Positions 21,258 to 30,725 of a stretch of 64,000 nucleotides of DNA are shown one piece after another (positions within the stretch are counted from its first letter, which is position 1; every line of letters begins with the position of its first letter). This stretch comes from Vagococcus silagei (lineage in GTDB: Bacteria > Bacillota > Bacilli > Lactobacillales > Vagococcaceae). Location of the stretch: NCBI RefSeq assembly GCF_004795745.1, contig NZ_SDGV01000004.1, forward strand, positions 1 through 64,000, given 5' to 3'. The notes below the pieces were generated by a model. That model ran no database searches, had not been told where the DNA came from, and saw only the letters and a list, made by a program, of their open reading frames with translations. Position numbers and translations under genes: made by a program.

Positions 21258-22616
21258 ATGCATGTTTCTACAAGTAATTTAAGAAAAAAATTAACATTTA
21301 TTCCATTCGTCATGACTAATGGAATGAATCTTTTTCCAATTTTTATCCTTTCTCAATTGTTTATCCAAGATAAACGAGTGGCACCCTTCATCCTCCCACT
21401 GGTCCTCTTTTATTGTTTTAAGACCACAATCCTTTTTATCGTTAGAATTCGAAAGATTAATTCCTATCAGATTTTACTATTTTCAATTTGGGTCGGAATT
21501 GCTGGCTCAGTGACAGGTTTTTTATCTGAAAACAATTTTATTTTACAACTGATGACTGGCATTCTATTAGGAATTAGTAGCGGTTTGATGACACCAGCAT
21601 TTACAACTGTCTCTCTCCATCAAAAATTTCAAACAGATCATCCGGTGCCCTCACCCAACATGATTATTACAATCATTTATGCTAGCGTTCTACTATATAC
21701 TTTTTTTAAAATTGCTAGCATTTCATTGACAGGAACCTTCGTCTTGCTTGGAATAAATCTAGCTTTACTCTATTTTGTCATACAAATTTATGATACGTAT
21801 GTGCTCCAAGATGAAACCCCTTATCCAAGCTACTCAGTTTACGAATCTATTTTATTATTCAGTTTAGGTTTTTTCACGATATTTATTATTAAAAGTGCAA
21901 AAAAACTTGGTTTTGGTGAATTTCTTTTACCGATGTTACTGCTCTTTAGTATTATTTCTTTTTTCTACCTTTTGTATTTGACACGAGTTAAACCTGACCG
22001 TAAATTTGACCGTTGTTCAACAATTTTAATTATTTATAAAGGTATGTTAACTAATTTTATCTTTGTTTTTTGTACATTCTTTATGTTACTTTACAAAGGT
22101 AAAAATGCCTTTTATTTAGTCTATATTATTTATTTAATAGCTGTATTAATCGGACCAATGATCATCAAAATACTAAAACAAAAAATACCACTTGAAAATG
22201 ATGTCCTATTGTTGATTGGATTAAGCATTGGCTATGTCTGTTTAGTTTTTAATCTGACATTTTATCTAGGCGTCTTTATTACAAGCCTTTTTGCAATTTT
22301 TATGAATCAAGATCTTACAAAATTTGCCTATCAATTAAAAGGACTACCCGTTGATAGCCGGATTATGGCAAAGTTTAGATTAAACAATATCGGTTCGATT
22401 ATCCATCAAGTGCTAATGATGGCAGTGCTATTTCTCGTAACCTATTTATCAAAAACCGTCACTGTCTCACAAATATTTACTGATTATAGTATGCAAAGAA
22501 TTGATTTAAATACAATCTTGCCATTCAAAATAACCAAATGTCTTATGCTACTATTTTTTATAGGTTTTTTCCCTGTCATTAAGCATTTTTATACTAAACA
22601 AAAAAATAAATTTTAA
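21258..22616 (+). CDS. Polytopic membrane protein, transporter-like, family unknown
   Basis: A 452-aa protein that is nearly all hydrophobic, with about 12 membrane helices separated by short charged loops (for example FIVRIRKINSYQ and LTRVKPDRKFDR). The topology and length resemble a major-facilitator or flippase-like carrier, but no signature motif is visible and I do not recognise the family. ATG 21258 is preceded by AAGAGGTG; an in-frame GTG at 21249 overlaps that site and is less likely. It stands alone on the plus strand just before uppP, with a separate promoter region between them. Confidence 0.6.
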   Translation: MHVSTSNLRKKLTFIPFVMTNGMNLFPIFILSQLFIQDKRVAPFILPLVLFYCFKTTILFIVRIRKINSYQILLFSIWVGIAGSVTGFLSENNFILQLMTGILLGISSGLMTPAFTTVSLHQKFQTDHPVPSPNMIITIIYASVLLYTFFKIASISLTGTFVLLGINLALLYFVIQIYDTYVLQDETPYPSYSVYESILLFSLGFFTIFIIKSAKKLGFGEFLLPMLLLFSIISFFYLLYLTRVKPDRKFDRCSTILIIYKGMLTNFIFVFCTFFMLLYKGKNAFYLVYIIYLIAVLIGPMIIKILKQKIPLENDVLLLIGLSIGYVCLVFNLTFYLGVFITSLFAIFMNQDLTKFAYQLKGLPVDSRIMAKFRLNNIGSIIHQVLMMAVLFLVTYLSKTVTVSQIFTDYSMQRIDLNTILPFKITKCLMLLFFIGFFPVIKHFYTKQKNKF

Positions 22617-22717
22617 TACTTTCTAAAATTTTTTTTAGTTTTCACTATTTTATTCAAATCAAAAGAAAAATCAGGTATACTATCATCTAGTATATTTATT
22701 TAAGAAAGGTTGTTATT

Positions 22718-23560
22718 ATGGATTTTGTCAATATATTAAAAGTAATTTTTCTTGGGGTTGTTGAAGGAATTACAGAATGGTTGCCGATCAGTAGTACTGG
22801 TCATCTCATCTTAATTGATGAGTTTATTAAATTAAATGCATCCGCTGATTTTAAAACAATGTTTAATGTTGTAATTCAACTTGGTGCAATTATGGCAGTT
22901 GTCGTACTCTACTTCCAAAAATTGAATCCATTTGCTTTTAAATCAAAAACGAAAATTGAAAGAAAAGATACTTGGTTCCTTTGGTTCAAAGTCGTAGTCG
23001 CTTGTATCCCAGCGGTCATCTTAGGACCACTTTTAGACGATTATCTTGAGCTACATTTCCACAAGTTCTTACCTGTAGCAATTATGCTAATTGTCTACGG
23101 GATTGCATTCATCGTGATTGAAAACTATAACAAGAATCATGAGCCTGCAGTGAATTCATTGCAAGATTTAACTTTTAAATTAGCCTTTATTATTGGGATG
23201 TTCCAAGTCCTAGCACTCGTACCGGGTACATCTCGTTCTGGTGCGACAATTATTGGTGCTATTCTATTCGGCGCTTCTCGATATGTTGCTGCTGAATTTA
23301 CGTTTTTCCTTGGTATTCCGGTTATGTTTGGTGCCAGTGCCCTTAAAATTTTTAAATTTTTAAGAGCAGGCAACACTTTTGGTTCAACTGAAATTATCAT
23401 GCTAAGCGTTGGTTGTCTCGTTGCCTTTGTTGTCTCAATTATCGTAATCAAATTCTTAATGAATTACATTAAAAAACATGATTTCAAAGTGTTTGGTTGG
23501 TATCGTATCATTTTAGGTGCGATTTTAATTGTCTATTGGTTATCAACAATATTCTTCTAA
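22718..23560 (+). CDS. uppP: Undecaprenyl-diphosphatase (UppP/BacA)
   Basis: Membrane phosphatase that converts undecaprenyl diphosphate to the monophosphate, recycling the lipid carrier of wall synthesis; high levels give bacitracin resistance. The two catalytic motifs are [15 protein letters not shown] (residues about 15-29) and [11 protein letters not shown] (about 168-178). It is 280 aa long with about eight membrane helices. ATG 22718 follows AAGAAAGG. A terminator follows the gene. It completes the cycle with uppS in this window, though the two are far apart. Confidence 0.97.
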   Translation: MDFVNILKVIFLGVVEGITEWLPISSTGHLILIDEFIKLNASADFKTMFNVVIQLGAIMAVVVLYFQKLNPFAFKSKTKIERKDTWFLWFKVVVACIPAVILGPLLDDYLELHFHKFLPVAIMLIVYGIAFIVIENYNKNHEPAVNSLQDLTFKLAFIIGMFQVLALVPGTSRSGATIIGAILFGASRYVAAEFTFFLGIPVMFGASALKIFKFLRAGNTFGSTEIIMLSVGCLVAFVVSIIVIKFLMNYIKKHDFKVFGWYRIILGAILIVYWLSTIFF

Positions 23561-23585
23561 TTGAGAATTATAATCATTCAACTTT

Positions 23586-23628
23586 AAAAGCTAAAAATCT
23601 AACTAACGTTGATTTTAAGCTTTTTTTT
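23586..23628 (+). terminator. Terminator after uppP
   Basis: AAAAGCTAAAAATC and GATTTTAAGCTTTT pair with one mismatch and are followed by an uninterrupted T tract. Confidence 0.8.
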
Positions 23629-23642
23629 TACTCTTAAATAAT

Positions 23643-23657
23643 CGATAATGATTATCA
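23643..23657 (+). promoter_or_regulatory. Fur-type operator before the P1B-4 ATPase gene
   Basis: CGATAAT-G-ATTATCA is a 7-1-7 inverted repeat differing at one base from the classical Fur box TGATAAT-N-ATTATCA. A second, weaker repeat of PerR type (TTATAAT-C-ACTCTAA) follows at 23670-23684, next to the promoter. Confidence 0.65.
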
Positions 23658-23698
23658 TTCCTATTTAGATTATAATCACTCTAATTTAGGCTTTTTTG

Positions 23699-23707
23699 TG
23701 TTATACT
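23699..23707 (+). promoter_or_regulatory. Extended -10 of the P1B-4 ATPase gene
   Basis: TGTTATACT extended -10, about 23 bp before the ATG. No good -35 is visible, as expected for an extended -10 promoter that a metal regulator can block. Confidence 0.55.
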
Positions 23708-23729
23708 TCAGTTAGTGGAGGGATACAAA

Positions 23730-25610
23730 ATGAAAACATTAAAAAAATTACAAGCAAGTACTATTACAACACTAATTTGTGGGCTTTTATTAATAACTGG
23801 ATTTATCCTTGAGAAAACAAATCAACCACTCTATCCAATCGTCTATATTGCAGGAATGATTATCGGTGGCTTTATTCAAACCAAAGAAGGCATTATCAGC
23901 ACATATCGTGAAAAACATTTAAATGTCGATTTACTGATGGCTCTAGCTGCGATTGGCGCTGCAAGTATTCAATATTATTTTGAAGGTATTATGTTAACTT
24001 TTATTTTCGCATTAAGCGGTGCACTTGAGGACATGACGACAAATCACAGTAAAAAAGAAATCGAAGCGCTAATAAACATTCAACCTGAAACAGCCTTAAG
24101 AATTAATTCTGACAGTTCTACTTCAGAAGTAAGCGTGTCAGAACTTGAAATTGGTGATCATTTATTAGTACCAAAAGGTGGAAATATCCCAATCGATGGA
24201 CTCTTACTTGATTCATTTGCAACTATCGATGAAGCAAATATCACCGGGGAATCTATTCCAATTGAGAAAGAAAGCGGTGCACACCTAATTGGCGGAACAA
24301 TCAATCTAAATCACGCTTTTAAGATGGAAGTTACCGAAACAAGCGAAAACACACTTTTCAGTAAAATCATTCGCCTTGTCAATGAAGCACAAAACACACC
24401 ATCAAAAACAGCTACATTTTTAAACAATTTCGAAAATATATATGTAAAAGTCATTTTAGCAATTGTCCCTCTTGCGATTTTTGTACCTTACTTCTTCTTC
24501 GGATGGAGTTTTGATCAAAGTTTTTATCGTGGTATGGTTCTTCTTGTTGTTGCATCACCTTGTGCACTGGTTGCATCTGCAACACCAGCCACATTAGCTG
24601 CAATTTCAAATGGGGCCAAACATGGAATTCTCTTCAAAGGTGGCATTCACCTTGAAGCGTTAAGTGACCTAAAAGCGATCTCTTTTGATAAGACTGGTAC
24701 ATTAACAAATGGAAAACCCATAGTTACGAATACATATTTTCTATCTGATGATGAAGAATTAGTAACAAAAGTTTTAGTTGCAATTGAAACAGTTAGTCAA
24801 CATCCTTTGGCAACTGCAATTACATCTCATTTTAATAATCTAGATCAAAACGATTTGCTAAACACCATTCAAGTTGAAGAATTAGCAGGTGCTGGAATGC
24901 AGACAACACTTGATGGTCATCTTTGGAAAGTCGGCAAAGAAGCTTATGCCGGTAAAAATTTAACAGATAAAACACATAAAGAACAAGTAAATCAACTTCA
25001 AGAAGAAGGCAAAACAGTTATCTTTATTTCTAAAGATGATCAAGTCAAAGCTTTTCTAGGGTTACTTGATATTCCTAAAACCGAAGCTGCCGAAACAATT
25101 CAATACTTTAAAGATAATCACATTCAAACTGTCATGTTAACTGGTGATAACAAAAAAACAGCGATGGCTGTAGCCAATACACTACAAATCGATCAAGTAA
25201 ATGCAGAATGTTTACCGGCACAAAAAACTGAATTTATTATGGAACAACGTAAAAACGTGGGAACCAATATTATGGTCGGCGATGGCATTAATGACGCGCC
25301 CGCTCTTGCAAATGCAACTATTGGGATAGCTATGGGACAAGGAACAGACGTTGCCATCGATGTTGCAGATATCGTTTTAATGAAAAGTAATTTGGCCCAT
25401 TTAGCATATTCGCATCAATTAGCTAAAAAATTCAAAAAAATAGTTGCCCAAAACATTATTTTTTCAATGTCCGTTATTCTAATTTTAATTGCCAGCAATT
25501 TCTTGCAAGTTATCAGCTTACCCCTTGGCGTTGTTGGTCATGAAGGCAGTACAATTCTAGTCATTTTAAACGGGCTACGCCTTTTAAGACCTGTAAAAAT
25601 AACTAAATAA
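23730..25610 (+). CDS. P1B-4-type metal-exporting ATPase (PfeT/FrvA-like)
   Basis: Heavy-metal P-type ATPase of 626 aa. In order it shows the actuator NITGESIPI, membrane motif ASPCALVAS (SPC instead of CPC), phosphorylation site SFDKTGTLTNG, hinge VGDGINDAPAL, and HEGST in the last membrane segments. SPC plus HEGST, with no N-terminal metal-binding domain, define subgroup P1B-4, whose members PfeT and FrvA export ferrous iron and others cobalt. I choose ATG 23730 because GTGGAGGG lies upstream; an in-frame GTG is at 23715. The Fur-like operator upstream favours iron. The substrate remains an inference. Confidence 0.85.
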   Translation: MKTLKKLQASTITTLICGLLLITGFILEKTNQPLYPIVYIAGMIIGGFIQTKEGIISTYREKHLNVDLLMALAAIGAASIQYYFEGIMLTFIFALSGALEDMTTNHSKKEIEALINIQPETALRINSDSSTSEVSVSELEIGDHLLVPKGGNIPIDGLLLDSFATIDEANITGESIPIEKESGAHLIGGTINLNHAFKMEVTETSENTLFSKIIRLVNEAQNTPSKTATFLNNFENIYVKVILAIVPLAIFVPYFFFGWSFDQSFYRGMVLLVVASPCALVASATPATLAAISNGAKHGILFKGGIHLEALSDLKAISFDKTGTLTNGKPIVTNTYFLSDDEELVTKVLVAIETVSQHPLATAITSHFNNLDQNDLLNTIQVEELAGAGMQTTLDGHLWKVGKEAYAGKNLTDKTHKEQVNQLQEEGKTVIFISKDDQVKAFLGLLDIPKTEAAETIQYFKDNHIQTVMLTGDNKKTAMAVANTLQIDQVNAECLPAQKTEFIMEQRKNVGTNIMVGDGINDAPALANATIGIAMGQGTDVAIDVADIVLMKSNLAHLAYSHQLAKKFKKIVAQNIIFSMSVILILIASNFLQVISLPLGVVGHEGSTILVILNGLRLLRPVKITK

Positions 25611-25634
25611 TTAAATGAAGTTTTCACTTTTTCA

Positions 25635-25663
25635 TTGCAAACTCAAGCCCCATTCTGTATAAT
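25635..25663 (+). promoter_or_regulatory. Promoter of rpsT
   Basis: TTGCAA, 17-nt spacer, TATAAT, followed by a 60-nt leader. Confidence 0.75.
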
Positions 25664-25724
25664 AAGAATGTTGAATTATGTTTGAGAAATCAAATATAAA
25701 GTCTATGTCGGAGGTGAGAAACAA

Positions 25725-25979
25725 ATGCCAAATATTGAATCAGCAATCAAACGTGTTCGCACTAACGAAAAAGCTAACGAAGCTAACTCAGCTAAATTAA
25801 GCAAAATGCGTACAGCGATGAAAAAATTCGAACAAGCAGTTGAAGCTAACGCTGACAACGCTCAAGAACTATTAGTCGCAGCTACAAGAGAAATCGATGT
25901 AGTTTCTGCTAAAGGATTAATTCATCAAAACAAAGCTAACCGTGAAAAATCTCGTTTAGCAAAAAAATTAGCTAAATAA
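25725..25979 (+). CDS. rpsT: 30S ribosomal protein S20
   Basis: Small basic helical ribosomal protein, 84 aa, with the family pattern [17 protein letters not shown] at the start and [18 protein letters not shown] at the end. ATG 25725 follows GGAGGTGAGAAACAA. A single-gene transcript with its own promoter and a strong terminator, convergent with holA, as is usual in Firmicutes. Confidence 0.98.
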   Translation: MPNIESAIKRVRTNEKANEANSAKLSKMRTAMKKFEQAVEANADNAQELLVAATREIDVVSAKGLIHQNKANREKSRLAKKLAK

Positions 25980-25981
25980 TA

Positions 25982-26030
25982 AAAACTTGATGAGGTGTTT
26001 TAATTAAACACGATTCATCAAGTTTTTTTA
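25982..26030. terminator. Terminator between rpsT and holA
   Basis: AAACTTGATGA and TCATCAAGTTT arms followed by TTTTTT. It serves rpsT, and the A run on the other side allows it to serve holA as well. Confidence 0.85.
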
Positions 26031-26031
26031 T

Positions 26032-27051
26032 TTACACTTTTAAGACAAAGAATTCAAATAATAAATCCTTATCCATTTGACCTGTCTTGATTAAGTAATC
26101 ATTTTCAATTAATTGATCAAAAGAGGCGCCTATTTTACTTAAAGGGATATTTCGCACTTCTTGATAAGCTAATTTTATACGATAAGGATGTATTTTTAAT
26201 ACATCAACCATATTACTTTGCTGATATTGAATGCTTTGTAGCATCTTCACTTGTAAAAACAAACGAAATTGACTAATCAGAATCGCATTAATCTTAATCG
26301 TATCCTCACCTTGCTTTAACAAATCTTGATACAGCCTCAAAGCGAATTCTTTCTGGCCCGTCATAATATATTTAATCATATCAAAAATATTATGTTCCAG
26401 TGATTTCGGAACGAGTGTAATAACTTCATCTAGTGAGATTTGCTTTGTCTCGGCAGAATAAAGAAATAATTTTTGCACCTCGTTCATTAACTTAGAAATA
26501 TCATAATCACACAAAAATAATAACTCTTTAAAAGCAGAGCCTTCAATTCCATACCCTTCGTCAGCAATTAATTGAGCTAGATAGTTTTCTGTCGCTTTTT
26601 CTGAGAGCGGGCTGACATCAATAATAGTCGAATTCTTTTTAAGTAACTTAACAATCTTCTTACGCTCATCGAATTTTTCATACGAATGAATAAAAACTAA
26701 TGTCGTCTGTTCTGTTGGCGCTGTTAAATAAGCTGTCAGTTCATCTAAATTTTGCTCAAATTCCGTTTTCTTCTTTTCTGCTGTAAAAAAATAGGGATGA
26801 TCAATCACAACTAATTTATGATCACCAAAAAAGGGAACTGATTGTGCTTCCTCAATAGCCGTACTGATTGATGTATCATTCATATCAAAGCGTATGTAAT
26901 TAAATTCCTCGTCTTCTGTTTCAAACAGTGATTCCTTTAACGCTGCCAACAATTTTTTAATTAAAAAATCTTGATCTCCTTTTAGAACATAAACGTCTGA
27001 AATCTCACCTTTTTTTATTTTATTAAGTTCTTTTTCAATTGACATTGACAT
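26032..27051 (-). CDS. holA: DNA polymerase III subunit delta
   Basis: Clamp-loader delta subunit that opens the sliding clamp during replication. The N-terminal AAA-like fold shows YVLKGDQDFLIKKLL near residue 21, and the conserved VVIDHPYFF follows. The length of 339 aa is normal. Two ATGs (27051 and 27045) are close together; GAGGTAG suits either. It lies just downstream of comEC on the same strand, the usual comE-holA arrangement in Firmicutes. Confidence 0.93.
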   Translation of the reverse strand: MSMSIEKELNKIKKGEISDVYVLKGDQDFLIKKLLAALKESLFETEDEEFNYIRFDMNDTSISTAIEEAQSVPFFGDHKLVVIDHPYFFTAEKKKTEFEQNLDELTAYLTAPTEQTTLVFIHSYEKFDERKKIVKLLKKNSTIIDVSPLSEKATENYLAQLIADEGYGIEGSAFKELLFLCDYDISKLMNEVQKLFLYSAETKQISLDEVITLVPKSLEHNIFDMIKYIMTGQKEFALRLYQDLLKQGEDTIKINAILISQFRLFLQVKMLQSIQYQQSNMVDVLKIHPYRIKLAYQEVRNIPLSKIGASFDQLIENDYLIKTGQMDKDLLFEFFVLKV

Positions 27052-27072
27052 AAACTACCTCGTTCTACTCAT

Positions 27073-29397
27073 TTATTTTATTGTTTGAATCTTAAATTTA
27101 ATTTCCCCAAAGCCCAACCATTTTAAATAGATCATTCCTTGGCTGTCTGTTCGATATGTTTGAATCTGATAGTCTAGGTAAGTATTTATGGTTTCTAGAC
27201 TAGGATGTCCATATCGATTTTGTAAACCACAAGATATCCAAGCATAATCTGGACTTACCACTTCAATAAAGTCAGCAGTTGATGATGTCTTACTCCCGTG
27301 ATGGCCACTTTTAAGTATATCACATTTTAAAACTTCCGGAGATGTGTGTTGTAATAGGTTTTGCTCGCCAGTTACTTCTAAATCTCCCATTAACAATAAT
27401 GATTGTGAGCCAAAAGAATACTTTAATACTAAAGAATCGTCATTCCCTCCGTCACCTTTTTTCATAGGATAAAGACATTGCATTGTCCCAAAACAACTTT
27501 TAATTTGAGCACCTTTTCTCCAAGTTTTTTGGCAATGCTCAAACCCCTTTAAGTACGCTTTAAAACTTTGAGCACATAAAGTTCCTTCAGTTGTGACAAG
27601 TTCCTTAATTGTAAAAGCTTGCCCTATTTGTTGTAAATTTCCACAATGATCTTCATGAGCATGCGTAATAAACAAGTTATCAATTTTTGAGACGCCCTGA
27701 CTCTTTAATAATGGAATCAACGCCTTATCTGCATCTTCAAATTTTATCTTTGGTTGACGCCAGTCATCCTTCTCAAACTCTCGTCTCCCACCCACATCAA
27801 TCACATAGACGCGATGGTGGAATGGTTCTACGATTAACATTGCATCTGCTTGCCCCACATCAACTGATGTCACAATACCCAAAGGATTATAATACTTAAA
27901 TCCACTTAAACTAAAAAATACAATTACTGCAAATAATACAAGACTTTTCTGAGTACCTCCAACAATAATGCGATAGAGAATCCACCATTGAAGGCTAATC
28001 ATCACCAACATAAGTAAATCAGGTGGTTTTCCAACAACAAAATGAAGAAAAGGAATTTTTGTAGCAATTAAACCTAAAGTTTGAATTGGTTGCAAGAAAA
28101 ATTCTAAAATTAGCGATACATCTAAACCTGTTGTGACAAAGATAAAAAAATGAGCCGTCACAGCTGGAAGCACGCCTGTTAAAAAAATTGGTAATAGTAT
28201 AAAAGAACCCACCATTGATAATAAATGCCATTCATAAAAATAGTACCAAATCAAAGGGAGAGATAAAAATGACAAAATCACATTGAGTTGAAAATTTTTA
28301 CGCCATCTCTTTTCATGTCTGGATTGGTTAAAACATACCATCACAATGATAAATGATAAGTAATATGAAAATTGTCCTCCAACAGTCAGCAACACTCTTG
28401 GATTTATTAATGTGTGTAAACCTAAAGTAAGTGACCAACAATCACTTTGGCTTAATCTTAAATTCTTTTTTCGGTTCACTTGTTTCACACCTGTAAGTAG
28501 ACTAGCTCGTACAATGCCAATCGCAAAACCTGACATGACCACAAAGAACAGCAAACAAAAGTATTCTAAAATTTTCTCTGTCTCATGCGTAATACCGACT
28601 CTTAAAACACAATAGCGAAATACTTTTAGAAAAAAGTACAAATGCATACCTGATAAACTAAAAATATGGATCAAGCCTAAGTGCGCCCATTGTTTAATTT
28701 CTAAACCAGCCTCTTCCGATTTATATCCAAATAAAAAAATATTAGTGTAGTAACGTGTTAACGGTGCCTTAATTTTTTCACAACATAGTATCCCTTTTCG
28801 CCTCAATAGTTGTAAACTCTTTACCGGATGGGTTAACATGTTTATTTCTCGATCACTAATGGCATCAATATGAATAATTTTCAGTTTATTTTTAATTCCA
28901 TGGCTTGCAAAAAAACGTTGTTGATTAAAGCCATGCAAATTTCGAGTTTCTTCAATTGTTTGTGCTTCAAATTTGCACCTTAAGACAATTTGATTTTGAC
29001 ACTTCTCAAAATATTGTTTTTCCTCTTCTGTTTTGAGGTAATACGAACACTTAACTTTTTGTCTGGTTGATAACTCTTTTCCAATAAAGCTAAGATAATC
29101 ACCACTTATTTTGATAGAATCCATCTGCACGTCAACGTTTATAATTTCTGCATGCATTTCAATTTTTTTATCGAAATAGGTAAAAAGAATACAAAAAACA
29201 AAACCTATAAAAATTGCACTAAAAGAAAGATAGGTCAAAAATTTTTTTTTGCCAAATACTAATCTAATAAAAAGGAGTAGCACCCCAAAAACAAGATAAT
29301 AATTAACACCAAAACACAACAAAACGCCAATTTCAAAACCTATAATTGGAAAAAAATAAAAGCCTTTTAATTTAGTCAGCCATGAATAATTCATCAT
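27073..29397 (-). CDS. comEC: DNA uptake channel protein ComEC/Rec2
   Basis: Membrane channel that carries single-stranded DNA into the cell during transformation. The N-terminal half has several membrane helices and the Competence domain (IFSLSGMHLYFFLKVFR, then GIVRASLLTG). The C-terminal half is a metallo-beta-lactamase-like domain (VTSVDVGQADAMLIV, ITHAHEDHCGNL, KSGHHGSKTSS). It is complete, with no frameshift. I take ATG 29397 (774 aa), since longer frames begin only at a TTG. The start lies inside the 3' end of comEB, a 26-bp overlap that suggests coupled translation. Confidence 0.93.
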   Translation of the reverse strand: MMNYSWLTKLKGFYFFPIIGFEIGVLLCFGVNYYLVFGVLLLFIRLVFGKKKFLTYLSFSAIFIGFVFCILFTYFDKKIEMHAEIINVDVQMDSIKISGDYLSFIGKELSTRQKVKCSYYLKTEEEKQYFEKCQNQIVLRCKFEAQTIEETRNLHGFNQQRFFASHGIKNKLKIIHIDAISDREINMLTHPVKSLQLLRRKGILCCEKIKAPLTRYYTNIFLFGYKSEEAGLEIKQWAHLGLIHIFSLSGMHLYFFLKVFRYCVLRVGITHETEKILEYFCLLFFVVMSGFAIGIVRASLLTGVKQVNRKKNLRLSQSDCWSLTLGLHTLINPRVLLTVGGQFSYYLSFIIVMVCFNQSRHEKRWRKNFQLNVILSFLSLPLIWYYFYEWHLLSMVGSFILLPIFLTGVLPAVTAHFFIFVTTGLDVSLILEFFLQPIQTLGLIATKIPFLHFVVGKPPDLLMLVMISLQWWILYRIIVGGTQKSLVLFAVIVFFSLSGFKYYNPLGIVTSVDVGQADAMLIVEPFHHRVYVIDVGGRREFEKDDWRQPKIKFEDADKALIPLLKSQGVSKIDNLFITHAHEDHCGNLQQIGQAFTIKELVTTEGTLCAQSFKAYLKGFEHCQKTWRKGAQIKSCFGTMQCLYPMKKGDGGNDDSLVLKYSFGSQSLLLMGDLEVTGEQNLLQHTSPEVLKCDILKSGHHGSKTSSTADFIEVVSPDYAWISCGLQNRYGHPSLETINTYLDYQIQTYRTDSQGMIYLKWLGFGEIKFKIQTIK

Positions 29398-29860
29398 TCC
29401 CGAATGGAAATTCGGCAAAATATTCTTTTGAAAGTTTTACTTGTTCAACTGTCGCTCCCGCTTGTTGTATCAAGCGAATCGCATATTCATCATTATGATA
29501 ATCTTTAAGATAATAAATCTTTTTTATTCCAGCTTGAAGAATCATTTTCGTACACTGTAAGCAAGGAAAATGTGTGACATAAATTTCAGCTTGGTCTGTT
29601 TTCACACCAAACTTAGCACATTGCAAGATAGCATTCATTTCCGCATGAATCGTGCGTACGCAATGGCCATCAACGACAAAACAACCCTCATCGATACAAT
29701 GAACATCACCACTCACTGACCCATTATATCCGCCTGCAATAATTCGTTTATCACGAACTATTGTAGCCCCTACAGCTAGTCTAGTACATGTACTCCTAAG
29801 AGATAGTAGCACACTTTGCCCCATAAAATATTGATCCCAAGGTATTCTTTTAAAACTCAT
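29372..29860 (-). CDS. comEB: dCMP deaminase-like protein ComEB
   Basis: Zinc deaminase of the cytidine/deoxycytidylate family. The zinc motif is complete: HAEMNAILQ (His and catalytic Glu near residues 83-85) and PCLQCTKMI (two Cys near 111-114). I prefer ATG 29860 (MSFKRIPW), although no strong ribosome binding site precedes it; an in-frame TTG lies at 29872. It is the middle gene of comEA-comEB-comEC. It probably converts dCMP to dUMP. Its role in competence is weak in studied species. Confidence 0.9.
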   Translation of the reverse strand: MSFKRIPWDQYFMGQSVLLSLRSTCTRLAVGATIVRDKRIIAGGYNGSVSGDVHCIDEGCFVVDGHCVRTIHAEMNAILQCAKFGVKTDQAEIYVTHFPCLQCTKMILQAGIKKIYYLKDYHNDEYAIRLIQQAGATVEQVKLSKEYFAEFPFGNDELFMAD

Positions 29861-29893
29861 CCATTTTACCAACTTTCTATATTTCTATCTGTC

Positions 29894-30598
29894 TTACAGT
29901 TTAATCGATTGTTTCAAACTTTCAAAGGTTTTATCGCCAATTCCTTTCACTTTTTTTAAATCGTCAATGACTTTAAATGATCCATTTGCTTCACGAAACT
30001 CAATGATGGCCTCTGCTTTTTTCTTTCCAATTCCATTAACAGTTTGTAACTCTTCTAAATTCGCAGTATTTAAACTTACTTTTTTATCTCCCTTGTCTTC
30101 ACTTGAATCTTCTGAAAAGTTACTTTCTGTAGGAGAGTGATTCAATTTTTCTTTTGGTAATGTCTCTTCACCTTTCTTATAAACATAAACAATCATTTGA
30201 TCCTTTAATTTTTGTGCATAATTAAGTCTTGTCAAATCTGCCTCTTTAGTCACACCACCACCTAATTCAATAACATCAAAAACTCGCATATCATCTTTAA
30301 ATGGATACATACCAGGATGATTAATTGCACCTTTAAGATCAACATAACCGCCTTCTAATTCCTTTGTTGCTTGCTCAAGTGTCATTTTGGTCTCAGATTG
30401 TTGCTGCTGTGTGATACTTGATGATGTGAAGCTGAGTGTAGGCTCACTTTCAACGGTTATCTCTTTAAATTTTAAGATGACCCCACAAATAACCAAAATC
30501 AATATCAACAAACCAAGACCTATTTTTCGATAATGCTTTTTTACTTCTATTACTAATTGTTCCAATACTGTTTTCCTTTTTTGTTTCTTTTTCTTCAT
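29894..30598 (-). CDS. comEA: Competence DNA receptor ComEA
   Basis: Membrane-anchored protein that binds double-stranded DNA outside the cell and passes it to ComEC. It has one N-terminal membrane helix (GLGLLILILVICGVILKF), an SLBB domain (YVDLKGAINHPGMYPF), a Ser/Glu-rich linker, and a C-terminal helix-hairpin-helix pair (ANLEELQTVNGIGKKKAEAI and DDLKKVKGIGDKTFESLKQS). Its 234 aa are complete. ATG 30598 follows AAAGGGGG. It is the first gene of the comE operon. No ComX or ComK box is evident upstream. Confidence 0.93.
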   Translation of the reverse strand: MKKKKQKRKTVLEQLVIEVKKHYRKIGLGLLILILVICGVILKFKEITVESEPTLSFTSSSITQQQQSETKMTLEQATKELEGGYVDLKGAINHPGMYPFKDDMRVFDVIELGGGVTKEADLTRLNYAQKLKDQMIVYVYKKGEETLPKEKLNHSPTESNFSEDSSEDKGDKKVSLNTANLEELQTVNGIGKKKAEAIIEFREANGSFKVIDDLKKVKGIGDKTFESLKQSIKL

Positions 30599-30725
30599 CT
30601 CAAGACCCCCTTTAATTCTAGATATGTAAGTGAGTAAATTTAATTTTAAAAAGTGGATTATTTTACAAAACTTAATGTTTTTCGTACAATTAATATAATG
30701 ATTAAGCTAGTAAAGATGGTTTTTT

